Notes: generated by a model not told the origin, from the letters alone. DNA of 64,000 bases from Symbiodinium microadriaticum (GCA_001939145.1 LSRX01000319.1:90463-154462), one strand, 5' to 3'. Counted from the stretch's first letter, positions 30,773 through 41,745 are shown. Program-made: numbers and translations.

Positions 30773-31154
30773 AAACCCTAAACTCTCTGCATTAACCGAA
30801 ACCCCAGACCGGGCCAAGCTCAACAAGTGCATGTCGCCCCCGAAAGTAGTCCCGAACCCCATGTCTGTAGAGTTTGAGCTGAGGGGTATCTTATTTAGTA
30901 CATCTCATGAGTGCTGAGACTAGGAATGACCAAGTTATGGACACGATGACATCAAACAAGGGTAACAGCGACTACTCAAAAATACGAGCACTGCATGTAC
31001 AATACTGTCGTGCTGTAACAAGCACCAGCTGCAGCAATACCATGCTACAGGTATGGCCATAAAGGGCTCAACCTTGCAGCCGTGGATCCACAGCGTCTCC
31101 CTCCACCGTCTCCACGCACTGCTTCTCCTGTATCAAGGCTTTGTTTCAGGCGCT

Positions 31155-31272
31155 TCGGGTTCGGGTTTAGGGTTCAGGGGTTTAGGGGTTTAGGGGTTTG
31201 GGGGTTTGGGGGTTCAGGGGTTCAGGGGTTTAGGGGTTTAGGGTTTAGGGGTTTAGGGTTTAGGGTTTAGAG
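31155..31272 (+). repeat. TTTAGGG/TTCAGGGG array
   Basis: About 15 units, mostly octameric. Translation gives a GFRGLGF-type peptide that mimics a low-complexity protein. Confidence 0.92.
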
Positions 31273-31469
31273 TGTGGGCATTGATCGGAGGCTGGAACGA
31301 CAACGAATTTCGGAGTCTGGGTATCCCGGAATCCGCTGCCAGCGATAAGCTCTTTTCGAGTTCTGGCTCGCATTCCTACTCTCTTGTCCAGAATGAATAC
31401 TTCCTGCTATACCTATAGTTATAGTCTCCATTGTTTGTTTTCCACATTTGGGTTCCTCAATTCCAAAAC

Positions 31470-31572
31470 CCCCAAACACCAAAACCCAAAACCCCCAAAC
31501 CCCCATTTCCCTAAACCCTAAACCCCTAAGCCCTAAACTTACTAAACCCCTAAACCCCAAAAGCCCCTAAGT
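31470..31572 (-). repeat. CCCTAAA/CCCCAAA array
   Basis: Degenerate units after a unique segment (31275-31465) that is open on the minus strand for about 60 codons (PGYPDSEIRCRSSLRSMP) but continues into the array. Confidence 0.85.
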
Positions 31573-31974
31573 CCTAAACCGTCCGGCAAGAGGATCCGGA
31601 CCGAATCTCAAGCGCCGGGGGTCTCAGGGAGGGAGTCATGTACAGCTATGGGTTTAGGGTTTAGGGTTTAAGGGGTTAGAGTTTAGGGTTTAGGGTTCGG
31701 GAGGAATTTGCGGGGCTCGGTCGGCCCAGTAGCCAGCCGTAGCAGTGAGGTGTCGTTTGGTTCCACCACGATCAAGCTGCCCTCTGCAGCACTGGTCTGG
31801 CTCGACGCAGTTGTAGTAGAGGTGGGTGTGGGGTACCGCCCGAACCCGTGAACCCGACACCTTAGCCTTAAACCCTGAAACCTAAGCCGACAAACACCCC
31901 AAACAACCATGAGGCAGTAAGCCCCACAGATCCTGAAACCTTCACTCACCCCTAAACACTTTTAAAGAACCTCG

Positions 31975-32060
31975 AGTTCCCCTAAACCCTAAATCCGTAA
32001 ACCCTAAACCCCTAAACCCCGAAACCCTAAACCCCTGAACCCTAAACCCAAACCCCCTGA
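31975..32060 (-). repeat. CCCTAAA telomere-like array
   Basis: About ten units with CCCCTGAA variants. Confidence 0.88.
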
Positions 32061-32384
32061 AAGCCTGATCCCCTTGGGCCCTACCCCCCCCTTCCCCAAA
32101 CCCCCCTAAGCCTTGACCACACATAACTGCAAATCCTAAACCCCTTTAGCCCTACCTGAAACCCACCCTAAACCCTAAACCCAACACCTACAAAAAGGCT
32201 CTTCCTTTAGATACTCTAAATAATGGCCCAACACCTATAAAAGGCTCTTATTCAGGATTTAGCGGGCTTAGGGATACTCTTGGGGTCCAGGTAAACCCTG
32301 TCAGAGATGCCTGCAGCTGGTAGAGGTAGCCCCGGAGATGCATCGAGAGCTGCGTGAACAGCGCCGGGATGCTATCCTCTGCTG

Positions 32385-32554
32385 GTGGGGCTGTCTGAGG
32401 TTAGGGGCTTAGGGCTTAGGGTTTAGGGCTTAGGCTTTAGGGTTTGTGTGGGGTTGTCTGAGAATAAGGGAATTTAGGGTTTAGGGTTTAAGGTTTGTGT
32501 GGGGCTGTGTGGGATTAAGGGATTAGGGTTTGCGTAAGGATGTCTGAGGTTAAG
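32385..32554 (+). repeat. TTTAGGG arrays between four direct repeats
   Basis: GTGGGGCTGTCTGAGGTTAG-type units lie at 32385, 32446, 32496 and 32532. Each pair is separated by a few TTTAGGG/TTAGGG units. Confidence 0.88.
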
Positions 32555-32600
32555 GATTTACCCGGAGCCCCAAAAAACTTACAGTAGATCCTTGAGAAGG

Positions 32601-32745
32601 ACTTCTATAAGGAAACCATAAACCCTAAACCCCTAAACCCTAAACCCCTAAACCCCTAACCCCTAAACCCTAACCCCTAAACCCCAAACCCCAAACCCTA
32701 AACCCTAAACCCCCTAAACCTTAAACCCTTCTGTAAGGAAACCAT
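32601..32745 (-). repeat. CCCTAAA array between 18-bp direct repeats
   Basis: CTTCTATAAGGAAACCAT (32602-32619) and CTTCTGTAAGGAAACCAT (32728-32745) border about 108 bp of CCCTAAA/CCCCTAAA. Confidence 0.9.
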
Positions 32746-32839
32746 GATTACCGAACTCCAATGTTTCCCAAGCAGAGGCCCGAGTCAGGAGGCCCCTTCA
32801 TTCAGGGCCTACCATAGTTCAAAGAAGGCGTTAGGATTG

Positions 32840-32935
32840 AGGGCTTAGGGTTTAGGGTTTGGGGTTAGAGGGTTTAGGGTTTAGGCTTTGGGGTTAGAGG
32901 GCTTAGGGTTTAGGGTTTAGTGGGTTTAGGAAGGC
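32840..32935 (+). repeat. TTTAGGG array with duplicated phrase
   Basis: GGGGTTAGAGGG.TTAGGGTTTAGG occurs twice in tandem. Confidence 0.88.
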
Positions 32936-33499
32936 TTGGGGCGCTGAGTCCTGAACCTTCCAAAACGGTTTGGGGCTTCGTTAGGGGGTTTGGTCTCGGG
33001 GAAGGATTATCTTGCAGGATTTGTGGGGCGATCTGTTATACAATGACGCCGTCCAGAGCCTTCCACACCCTGCATAAACCCTAAACCCTAAACCCTTGCA
33101 TGTCCATCTTAGAATCTTCCAGCGGAGCTGACAAGTTAGCCTCGGGGGTAAGTGTACAGCGAGTATACTACGCCAGAAAAGTTCAAAAAGCTACTTGCCC
33201 TACTTCTATGAAAGCCCCAAACGCCAACAAATCCCAAAACCCCAAACCTCTGCCCACAGAATGAACACCAAGAAGCTAGTAGAAGGTTTCTTGCTCTGCT
33301 ACTAAGAAGCACCGGAGGTCCGACGAGCATGCTTCACTGTTGGGCATCGTCGGTCTGGTGTTTTTTTTGAGCTTCTGGGCCTCTTAAGCAGGGGTCTCGA
33401 TTAATCCGCAAGCCCCGCCCAAAAATCCCTAAGGCCAAGGGCAAGCCCTCATGCCCTGGATTTTGGATACCTTACATATCTATATAGTCGAAAGACAAA

Positions 33500-33770
33500 G
33501 TCCAAAACCCTAAACCCTAAACCCTAACGAAACACAAAACCATTAAACTAACCATGACTCGGGAATCCCCCTAAACCCCAAACACCCTAAACCCCAATCC
33601 CTCAGCCCCAAATACCTGAAATACCCTAATCACTAAACCCCCAAATACCCCAAATAGCCTAAATCCCTAAACCCCCCAAATACCTGAAATACCCTATCAC
33701 TAAACCCCCAAATACCCTAAATAGCCTAAATCCCTAAACCCCCCAAAATACCCCCTAAATCCGAGAAGTC
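33500..33770 (-). repeat. CCCTAAA-derived array, 68-bp higher-order unit
   Basis: CCCAAATACCTGAAATACCC..CACTAAACCCCCAAATACCCC..AAATAGCCTAAATCC occurs twice in tandem at about 33608 and 33676, inside a longer degenerate array. Confidence 0.88.
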
Positions 33771-33864
33771 GACAGTTACACCTGCGCCCCTGACCTGAGC
33801 CTAAAAACCCCAAACCGACAGCTCCAAGTTCTCGATCGAAAAAAACCATCAGAAAAAAGGGGGC

Positions 33865-34032
33865 TTCCTTACCATCGTTAGACTAGGGCTGTAGGGTTTA
33901 GGGTTCAGGGTTCCTTACTACCATCGTCAGACTGGGGCTTTGGGATTTAGGGTTTAGGGTTCCTTACTACATTGTTAGACTAGGGAATTTGGGTTTAGGG
34001 TTTAGGGCTCCTTGCTACATCGTTCGACTAGG
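33865..34032 (+). repeat. TTTAGGG inserts between four direct repeats
   Basis: TTCCTTACTACCATCGTTAGACTAGGG-like copies start at 33865, 33911, 33960 and 34009 and are separated only by short TTTAGGG arrays. Copies differ by point changes and a 3-bp indel. Confidence 0.93.
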
Positions 34033-34195
34033 GTTTTGCGGCTCCTTTGAAGGGGCATATACGGATTCTATAAGAGAGGTTCTGCTATGTGGGGGCCTGA
34101 CTGCTTGGAGAAGGGTCTTGGGGTACTTTAGATTGCAATCAATCGTCTGATACCGAACCGCCTCAATAGTATAATTAGGCAATTATTAAAGGCCC

Positions 34196-34233
34196 CTAAC
34201 CCTAAACCCTAAACCCTAGGGTTTAGGGTTTGG
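34196..34233. repeat. Back-to-back CCCTAAA|TTTAGGG junction
   Basis: CCCTAAACCCTAAACCCTAG meets GGTTTAGGGTTTGGGG. The polarity is opposite to that of a chromosome-end fusion. Confidence 0.9.
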
Positions 34234-34339
34234 GGTACACCCCGGAATACACCGGCGTTTGGTCCAGGGCGCAGAGGCTCGTGCCCGACAACGCTGATCT
34301 TGGGAGTTCCGAACCTCACCGATGGTGACAGATCACAAA

Positions 34340-34450
34340 CGAGTTTAGGGTTTAGGGTCTAGGGTTGGGTTTAGGGTTTAGGGTTTAGGGTTGGATTTAG
34401 GGTTTAGGGTTTAGGGTTTGGGGCTTAGGGTTTAGGGTCTAAGATTCACG
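34340..34450 (+). repeat. TTTAGGG telomere-like array
   Basis: About 14 units with two GGGTTGG.TTTAGGG interruptions 28 bp apart. Confidence 0.92.
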
Positions 34451-34754
34451 GTCTAGGGCAGGGTGAGCTGGGTTGGGGGCTGCAACACAGAGGCCTGAAC
34501 CGTTAGAAGGAACTAACTTGTAGGCGTTCATACAGGAACATTTCCATACTGTCCATACTTACTTAGACTATGGCTTTGGGGCTATCATCGAGAATCCAGG
34601 GTCTGTGATATTGCTAAGGAATGTTTCGGACCCGTTTTATCCGGGAAGGGGGTTCTAAGGGGTTTCCAGGGCCTTCAGCAGCACTGCATGGTGATGGTTT
34701 GAGACTTAGCTGTTGGCCATGGGTGGATTTTGAAAGCTTCACAGGCGTAACCCC

Positions 34755-34880
34755 CACCCTAAACCCTACAACCCAAAAAAATACCCTAAAACCCTAAAAA
34801 CCCTAAAACCCTAAACACGTTAAAGTCCCTAAACCCCTGAAAACCCTAAACCCTCTGGAAATACCCTAAAAACCCTAAAG
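34755..34880 (-). repeat. CCCTAAAA-type array
   Basis: Octameric CCCTAAAA units dominate here rather than the heptamer. Confidence 0.85.
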
Positions 34881-34997
34881 CCCTCTCTACAGGCCCAAAA
34901 AAGGTCTGGTTCTGTGAGCCCAGCATTCACGCCGCCCGGGTTTAGGGTTTAGGGGTGTAGGGTTTAGGGTTTAGGGTTTAGTTAGGGTTTAGGGTTC

Positions 34998-35056
34998 NNN
35001 NNNNNNNNNNNNNNNNNNNNNNNNNNNNNNNNNNNNNNNNNNNNNNNNNNNNNNNN
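34998..35056. other. Assembly gap (59 N)
   Basis: The gap follows directly on a TTTAGGG array (about 34938-34997), so the true length of that array is unknown. Confidence 0.99.
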
Positions 35057-35082
35057 TGGAGTGTCATTTTGTGCATCCACGC

Positions 35083-35148
35083 ATTTCACATATGTATATA
35101 TATATATATGTGTGTGTGTACTTATATGTATATAAGTATGTATGCAGT
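35083..35148. repeat. TATG/TATA microsatellite
   Basis: TATATATATG, TGTGTGTG and TATGTATATAAG variants. Confidence 0.9.
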
Positions 35149-35372
35149 TATTTATGTGCCACTAAAACTGAACTGAATTTGGCCGTGATGTAATCTCTGT
35201 GAATCTGCTGCCAGGCATCCTCGTCCACCGAATCATCGATCGCCGCAAAAAGCCTCTGGTGGGAAGGTCCGAACACGTAGACATAGCAAAGCAACTCCAA
35301 ACAATAGGTTTTTACAGCAGGGAAAGGGCGTAACTTATGGTGGCGTAGGAGCCTTGATCCTAAACCACACAC
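35148..35372 (-). CDS. Possible exon, unknown protein
   Basis: A 74-codon minus frame whose central part looks natural: KTYCLELLCYVYVFGP and FAAIDDSVDEDAWQQIHRDY, ending HK at TAA beside a microsatellite. The first dozen codons overlap CCCTAAA units, so the true start is unknown. No family recognised. Confidence 0.27.
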   Translation of the reverse strand: MCGLGSRLLRHHKLRPFPAVKTYCLELLCYVYVFGPSHQRLFAAIDDSVDEDAWQQIHRDYITAKFSSVLVAHK

Positions 35373-36043
35373 CCTAAACCCATCAGCCTTGATTTCTAAG
35401 GGGTGCTTACAGGGCGCAAGAAAGGCTTAGGCTCTAGAGCAACGACTTAACTTGAACCTGCTTCGAAGTCTCTGCGGATCCCTGTGAGCTTGTTCGGAAT
35501 GCGCGATGTCGACCCCAGCATATCCCTAAACCCTAAACCATAATCCCTAAATCCAAAACCCGAAACCCTAAACCCCAAAACCTATCCGCCTACATCCGCC
35601 TATTTCAACCCACACATCGGCCCCAGCATAATTTATTGATTCGCCCATGGGGTCCCCTTCCCAATGTGACAGCACCCGGAACGTCAAGCTTAGATTGTAA
35701 AGTGATAGGGTTTCGGGCTTAGGGTTGAAGGTTTAGGGTTTAGGGTTTAAGGTTTAGGGTTTAGGGCCTAGGGGCCTATTATGTTGGGTAAGATGATGTG
35801 TCAAGCCTTGAACTCTGCAGTGGGAAAGCCTGTTCGGATCTAACTTATCGTAACCATGCTCCATTCGTCAAGCCCCTGTCTGAACCAGATTCCATGAGCC
35901 CAAACCGTGGCAAATTCGAAACCCTGGACTAAAACCATACCTAGGACCTAAAGGGGACACCCAAACCCTCTTGCGGGGTTCTGCAACCTACAAGATGCCT
36001 ATATCATCCCTGCAAAGACACCTTGACCGGAGGTTCCACCTTG

Positions 36044-36190
36044 CAATATATATATATATATATATCTATCTATCTATCTTTTTCTAATGTGTATGTATAC
36101 ATATAAATACATCAACTAAATTAATATATGTATATATATATATATTTAGTTATTTGTTTATGTAATTATTTGTTTACTTATTTATATCAC
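36044..36190. repeat. TATA/TATC microsatellite and A/T-rich tract
   Basis: A TA run passes to (TATC)n and then to ATGTATA and TTTATTTG variants. Confidence 0.9.
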
Positions 36191-36538
36191 GCAAGCCCTC
36201 AACTCAATTTACCAGAAAACTGCTTGGTCCAGCAGAAGAGAGAGCCCATGAAACAAAAACTCTTCCTATAAAAAACCTGAAATAATTTAACCATCTGACC
36301 AACTGCCGAATCAAGGGAATCCTTAGAGTATCCTTTAACGTAACACTTTGAAAACCCTAAAGACACAAACCCTAAACCCTAAACCCAGGACCCTTTGTCA
36401 ACTTCTGTCCGGTCCGCTGTTGCAGCGCGTTCCGCTCTCGGCTGGGCACCTCCCGACTGACGGTGCCTGGGAGAGTTCAGATGTTCGGAGGTTCCGAGGT
36501 TTAGGCTTTGAAGATATTTTGAGTGTAGGGTTTAGGGC

Positions 36539-36996
36539 TTATGGCTTTACCGCTTTACCTAAAGTCTCCAGTGTATTTCCCTTTTTGTAGAACCGATGTG
36601 CTTTTGATTTTTGTAATGTAATGTGTGTAGCCGTAGGCACGCGTGAGCAACCGTTCGATCTTCTGCATAAGCGCATGTACATAAACCGAACACCAGCATC
36701 TATTTCAATCCAAGCCAGCAATAGCGGGTCCCCGTGACGTTGTGCAAGGTGACAGCTCAACATAGCGACAGAGTTCCTGTACCACAAGGCTAAAAGTGAT
36801 GTACACAAAAGGAGATGCAATACGAGCGCCTCTTTTCTGAACTACCTACGTGATGAATGATATGCCTTTTCTGCGTCGACTGAGCGCTCGCGAGGGCACG
36901 TAGTTTAAGTGTCGAAAGTATGTAGATAGATGAGTCAACCCTTGCGAAATCAGCTGGCAAGCAAACCCTAAACCCTATGTACACCCTAAACTCCAA
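36539..36996 (-). CDS. Possible exons, unknown protein
   Basis: Two minus frames in different phases cover a repeat-free island: 36790-36996 (ADFARVDSSIYILSTLKLRA) and 36539-36820 (LLLAWIEIDAGVRFMYMRL). The upstream frame begins in CCCTAAA units. A splice between them is conceivable but I see no clear GT-AG pair. Family unknown. Confidence 0.22.
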
Positions 36997-37128
36997 ACCC
37001 TAAACCCTAAACTCTATACCCTAAACTCTAAACCCTAAACCCTAAACTCTAAACCCTAAACCCTAAACTCTAAACCCTAAACCCCAAACTGCTCTAAACC
37101 CCAAACCCTAAGCTCTAAACCCTGGTAG
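36961..37128 (-). repeat. CCCTAAA/CTCTAAA array
   Basis: CTCTAAACCCTAAACCCTAAA gives a 21-bp higher-order unit, like the one at 21310. Confidence 0.93.
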
Positions 37129-37199
37129 TGCTCGGACTTCGGCATTCCAACGGTGTCGCGTCTTCACTGGCACTGATGCCACAGTACCTCCAGCTGGAT

Positions 37200-37292
37200 A
37201 GGGTTTAGGGTTTAGGGTTTGGGGGTTTAGGGGTTTAGGGTTTAGGGGTTTGGGGGTTTAGGGGTTTAGGGTTTAGGGGTTTAGGGGTTTAC
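37200..37292 (+). repeat. TTTAGGG/TTTAGGGG array
   Basis: About 12 units including a 31-bp repeated phrase. Confidence 0.92.
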
Positions 37293-37500
37293 TAAATTGC
37301 GGCCCCTTTGAAAGTTTAAGGTATGTTTGGGGACCTAAAAGAGGTCCCTAACTTTTCATGCTTAGAATGGTTGAGTGTTTAGGGTTTTAGGGTTTAGGGA
37401 TATGGGGTATGTTATCCTATCACTCTACAGGGAGGTTTAAGGTAAACCCTAAACCCTACTGAAGCTATCTTTCTTGGTGTACTTTATTGTGATCTCGTTA

Positions 37501-37590
37501 CCCATAGGCTCCACAGCAATTCCTTTTTGTGGTTTATATTTAAGATCCTATAAGGTAACCCCAAAAAGGAACGACTATGGAGCCTACGAG
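37501..37590. mobile_element. Family B palindrome
   Basis: CCCATAGGCTCCACAGCAATTCC and GGAACGACTATGGAGCCTACGAG; TA on both sides. Confidence 0.9.
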
Positions 37591-38159
37591 TACTTATCCC
37601 TAAACCCTAAACCCTAGAACCCTAGAGCACTAAACCCCTGAACCCTAAACCCCGGAGCTCTCAACCCTGGTATCTACATAGTTGAGAAGGTAGGGTGTTT
37701 AGGATCCAGGGAAGGCCTGAAGGTTTCGTGGGGGCCTGCGGCTAGGGCTGCGGGGTACGGTTGATGGTTTAGGGTTTAGGGTTTAGGGGCTAGAAGCTGC
37801 AAGCCCCACAAGTAACGGGGAATCTGAAGGAACGGCCACAGTGCATAGTTTTTCCCATGTTTGCGCTTCCACTCACAGGCGGTTCGCCCCTAAACCCTAA
37901 ACCCCTTTCGGATTCCCAAACACTCCAACGTCCAACGGACTGCTTACCAAAGCGGTGGTAGGGATCCTTCACAACTTACCCATAAGAGCTGCTGAGGAGA
38001 GTCCCCAGTGATCCAAATTTGGGTTTGGGTTTTAGGGTGTAGGCTTGTAGGGTTTAGGGTGTCCAAACTAAAGCCTAACGCAAGCAGTGAGAGCCACAGC
38101 CCCAAGCCCAAACCCCACAAAACACATTCAAATCCTATAAAAGCCTCAATCCCATATGC

Positions 38160-38260
38160 CTACCATATACCATGTATCATACCATACTACAATATGGTAC
38201 GATACTTCTACATACCATACTATACTATGGCACTCTACTTCTCCATACCATACCATACTG
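38160..38260. repeat. Degenerate ATACCATACTA tract
   Basis: Permutations of TACCATA, CATACTA and TATGGTA, with local inverted pairs. Confidence 0.8.
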
Positions 38261-38362
38261 TCGATGATATAAATCCTGCATTACCCATAGTCAGGAATAT
38301 ACCGAAAGTCCCATAGTTTATTTTCCTTAAGGTATTGCTAAGGATTTATATCATCAGCCGTA
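38257..38362. mobile_element. Family C palindrome, TA-bordered
   Basis: CTGTCGATGATATAAATCC and GGATTTATATCATCAGCCG are flanked by TA on both sides. Confidence 0.93.
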
Positions 38363-39067
38363 GTGCACCCTAAACCCTACACCAAAAACCCTGTACGATA
38401 TCTCCGGCTTCAGGCTCCGGCCACGAGCCCGTCGCGCGCGTGAAGCGGCAATCGGCCCGACGTAGCCAGCAGCAGCAGCCGCTGGGGGAGTCGTCTGCGA
38501 GTCGCCTCCATAGGGGCTCTTGAATCCTTATGGGTTTAGGGCTTAAGGGTTTTGAGGGTTTAGGGTTTAATTAAGGGTTCTATAAGGGTGCGTTTAGGCG
38601 TTTAAGAATCACCGCCTCCCAACGGGATAATGTCGGAACTTGTTGATGGAACTCATCAGACCGGGGCTATAGGAGCACGCATTTTGCTATGTGCACTGCA
38701 AAGGCCTCAGGCCTCTAGACTTGTTCTATATCCCAAATGCAATCCAATCCATATTTAGAACCAGCTTTTGCTCATCAGGCGCCTACAATAACGGCGCTCA
38801 GTGACTGTTATACACAGTTCAAAGATACGGCGAAACAGATTGACGGCATGGGAAACAGGCCTCGGGGTTTCCGGAAGGGGTTCAGAAGGGTTTTGGGAGA
38901 CCCTAAACCCTAAACCCTTTTTCGAGTTTCAGGGAAGCGCTTGCGAACATCGGGATGAGACTGGTGATCTCCTCTACACGAGGGAGCTTAAGAAATGAGT
39001 GGTGTGCGAAAATTGGGGCTCCGGTTGCCTAAGTGATGGGGTACTGGGGTACATAAGATGGCTAGCA

Positions 39068-39166
39068 ACCTACAGGGGCCTTATAGTAATTAGAGTAGGG
39101 TTTTGGGGCCCATTATACTTTAACTATACTACGGAAGCCCTTATTTAGACCCCTACAGTACTATTT
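39068..39166. mobile_element. Family D element
   Basis: CAGGGGCCTTATAGTAATTAG..GTAGGGTTTTGGGGCCC to TTTAGACCCCTACAG. Confidence 0.8.
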
Positions 39167-39620
39167 CAGTCACTGGCTTTAGGGCGATATTGTTTAGGCC
39201 TGACAGGTCAAGGGGGAATGGCCTCCTGTGGCTTGGGGTTTCTGGGATATCGGCAGCAGTTTTACATGAAGCTGGGTTTAGGGTTCAGGGTGTTGCTTCT
39301 AGGATGTTGCAACGTGCCGGAGTGGCCTCTTGAGAAATGGGAACAACATAGAGTTGTCCTTTTCTAGCTTTGGTTGGCAGGTATGCAACCTATTGCGGGA
39401 TGTAAGATGTCTGCCTTGTCGCTGAAGCGAGCAAATGCTCGTAGATGTGTTTAATAATTTTACGTACGCTGATTATCAGCACAACTACGAAAACTCAGTG
39501 CTTGCAGTACTGCTCTCGTACAGCTGCACTGACGTCCGTCATTCCTCGCCGGCAGAGGGGGGGAAATTGACAATCACAAGACCTGAAAACATCGCGGTCC
39601 GAATTCCTTTAACCCTTAAT

Positions 39621-40111
39621 TCACGAAACCCCCCTCCAAGACCCCTGAACCCTAAACCCTAAAGCGAGAGAGTTGGAGGTGCAGCCTGTGATCTGCGCTG
39701 GGCGGGCTCCAGCCTTGTTAGGTTTTGCAGTCCACGGCTTAGGGATGGAGCTCGGGTTGAGAATCCTGTGTGCATCCGGTGGTTGCTTTCGTATTTCATC
39801 TCCGTTGCCAAATGAAGATTTGTTTGTAGTGGCTTGAAACTCTCGCATGCTTGGTGCTGATGATTCTTCCTATACTGCTGTCATGAATATGGTCCTTGCG
39901 TGATCCGTGGCTGCCAGCATCGTTGCTGCAGCTGCTGTTTCTGCTGTTGTTGCTGTCGATTCTTGGTGCGATGCCTCTACTGCTGCTGCTGCTGCCGCTG
40001 CTGCTGCTAGGTGCGTCCTGTTGCTCCTATTAGCAAGATTATTTTGATATGTGTTCCCTGTCAGCACAAGACATCTCTCAACATGCCGCAGCCCTCCACC
40101 CCCTTTTAAAT
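39621..40111 (-). CDS. Possible gene with one in-frame TAG
   Basis: Two minus frames (39870-40067 and 39621-39848) lie in the same phase, with TAG at 39870-39872 and seven sense codons between. The upstream half has an Ala tract from (GCA/GCT)n repeats and ends DHARTIFMTAV. The downstream half has FQATTNKSSFGNGDEIRKQ and then runs into CCCTAAA-derived codons. It could be a pseudogene, a short intron over the stop, or coincidence. Confidence 0.24.
39905..40010. repeat. Interrupted CTG/CAG trinucleotide tract
   Basis: (CTG)n with CCG, TTG and TCG interruptions. It would read as Ala on the minus frame described for this region. Confidence 0.9.
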
Positions 40112-40804
40112 CCTAAACCCTCTAGCTTCCGCAACAACATCCCCATTCACCCATCACTCTCATCACCCTTACCACTGCACTGCCCTCCTCGGCAGCCTCC
40201 TGCCCGAAGACCCTTAATCCCTGAACTCACGCATGGTAGTGCCATTAATGCCGGGGCCTCAGTAATCCGATTACGGTCTTGCCGGTATGATCGAGTATAC
40301 TTTGAAAGGAATAGTACTGGTACTTATTCAGACCCTACATAAATTATGCCCCTTTCGAAAGCCTCAAGAAGCTTTCCCCACACCCATGAGATGCGGTACC
40401 AGGCGGCTACTGACTGGGGAGGAGTGGCTGTTCTCCTGCAACTCGGAGGATGCATGAGGGCTCAAAGTTCAAAGTTCAAGTGTACTTACGAAGGGAATCC
40501 TCAGGAATAGTACGGGTAAGCATTATGGCCCCTACTAAACCCTAAACCCTAAACAATAACCCTACATTATGCGCCCAAATTCTGAGGATGGATGCGAAAC
40601 CATGAGGCTTACGGGGCAAGGCTTCGAGCCTGATGCCCGGAAGCAAAAACACCCAAGCCTGCACAGCCCTTTAACTCAGTGTTGGTAGTAGCAAGGGTTT
40701 AGGGTTCAGGGTCTAGGGTCGCTATACCAATGAACAGAAACAGTATTACCAACGACAGTAAATAAGAATAGCAGACATCATTGATAAAACATGTTTAACC
40801 CAGA

Positions 40805-40883
40805 CCCATAGGCTCCATTGTAATCCCTTTTCGTGGCTCATATTCAAGATCCTATAATAAGGCACTACCATGGAGCCTATGGG
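40805..40883. mobile_element. Family B palindrome, right arm shortened
   Basis: CCCATAGGCTCCATTGTAATCCC and ACTACCATGGAGCCTATGGG; about 10 bp are lost from the right inner arm. Confidence 0.88.
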
Positions 40884-40892
40884 TACTTATCC

Positions 40893-41062
40893 CTAAACCC
40901 TAAACCCTAAGCCCGAGAAACCTAAACCCCTGAACCCTAAACCCTAAACCCTAGAACCCTAGAGCCCTAAACCCCTGAACCCTAAACCCCTGAGCTCTAA
41001 ACCCTTGAACCCTAAGCTCCTAAACCCCTGAACCTAAAGCTCCTAAACCCCTGAACCCTACT
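40893..41062 (-). repeat. CCCTAAA/CCCCTGAA array
   Basis: About 20 units. CTAAACCCCTGAACCCTAAGC repeats several times. Confidence 0.92.
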
Positions 41063-41395
41063 TCAGGAGTCCTTGGCTTCGAGGCTTAACATTCAAGTCT
41101 TTGGACGCCCTGACGCTCAAGGCCGGCTTGGGCCCCCGATAATTTCAGGGGTCATAGGGAGTTTAGGGTTTAGGGCTTAGGGTTTGGGGTTGAGCGGTAG
41201 CCCCTGTCATTTTGTAGGGCTTGGTTGGGGCTACAGGTTGGGTTTAGGGTGTGGTGTTTAGGGCTCTGGGGCTCTAGGGTTCTGGGGTTTAGGGTTTAGG
41301 GTTTAGAAACTGCTGTGGCCCTGCGAATGCAGCCACGGGAACGCAGGACGGCAGGGACTGCAACAGGACGTTGGGCTGCAGCCATTGCAGACTTC

Positions 41396-41557
41396 TTGGT
41401 TCCTGAGTAGCCTCTTTATAATAAGGGTTAGGGTTTAGGGTTTAGGGTTTAGGAGTAGCCTCTTTATAATAAGGATACCCTTTTTCCTACTATTCGGTTT
41501 TAGTATATAAGGGGGCCCTAAAATAAAAAAAACAAAAGGGTACTACTCAGGGACCTA
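41396..41557. mobile_element. Family E element interrupted by TTTAGGG
   Basis: The ends are CTTGGTTCCTGAGTA and TACTACTCAGGGACCTAGG. GAGTAGCCTCTTTATAATAAGG occurs at 41405-41426 and again at 41453-41474. The 26 bp between are pure TTTAGGG repeat. Copies of E elsewhere have this segment once. Confidence 0.95.
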
Positions 41558-41607
41558 GGACTAAAAGGACGATGGGCAAAGGGTTTACACAAAAACGTCG
41601 ATTAACT

Positions 41608-41706
41608 CCCCACAGGCTCCATTGTAGTTCCTTTTTGGGATTACCCCATGGGACCCTAAAGGTCCTAAATATAAATCATAAAAGGAGCTACAAGAGAGCC
41701 TATGGG
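41608..41706. mobile_element. Family B palindrome
   Basis: CCCCACAGGCTCCATTGTAGTTCC and AAAGGAGCTACAAGAGAGCCTATGGG. Confidence 0.9.
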
Positions 41707-41745
41707 TACTTTGGAAGTTCCTAAATCTAAACCTCAAGCTAAATG

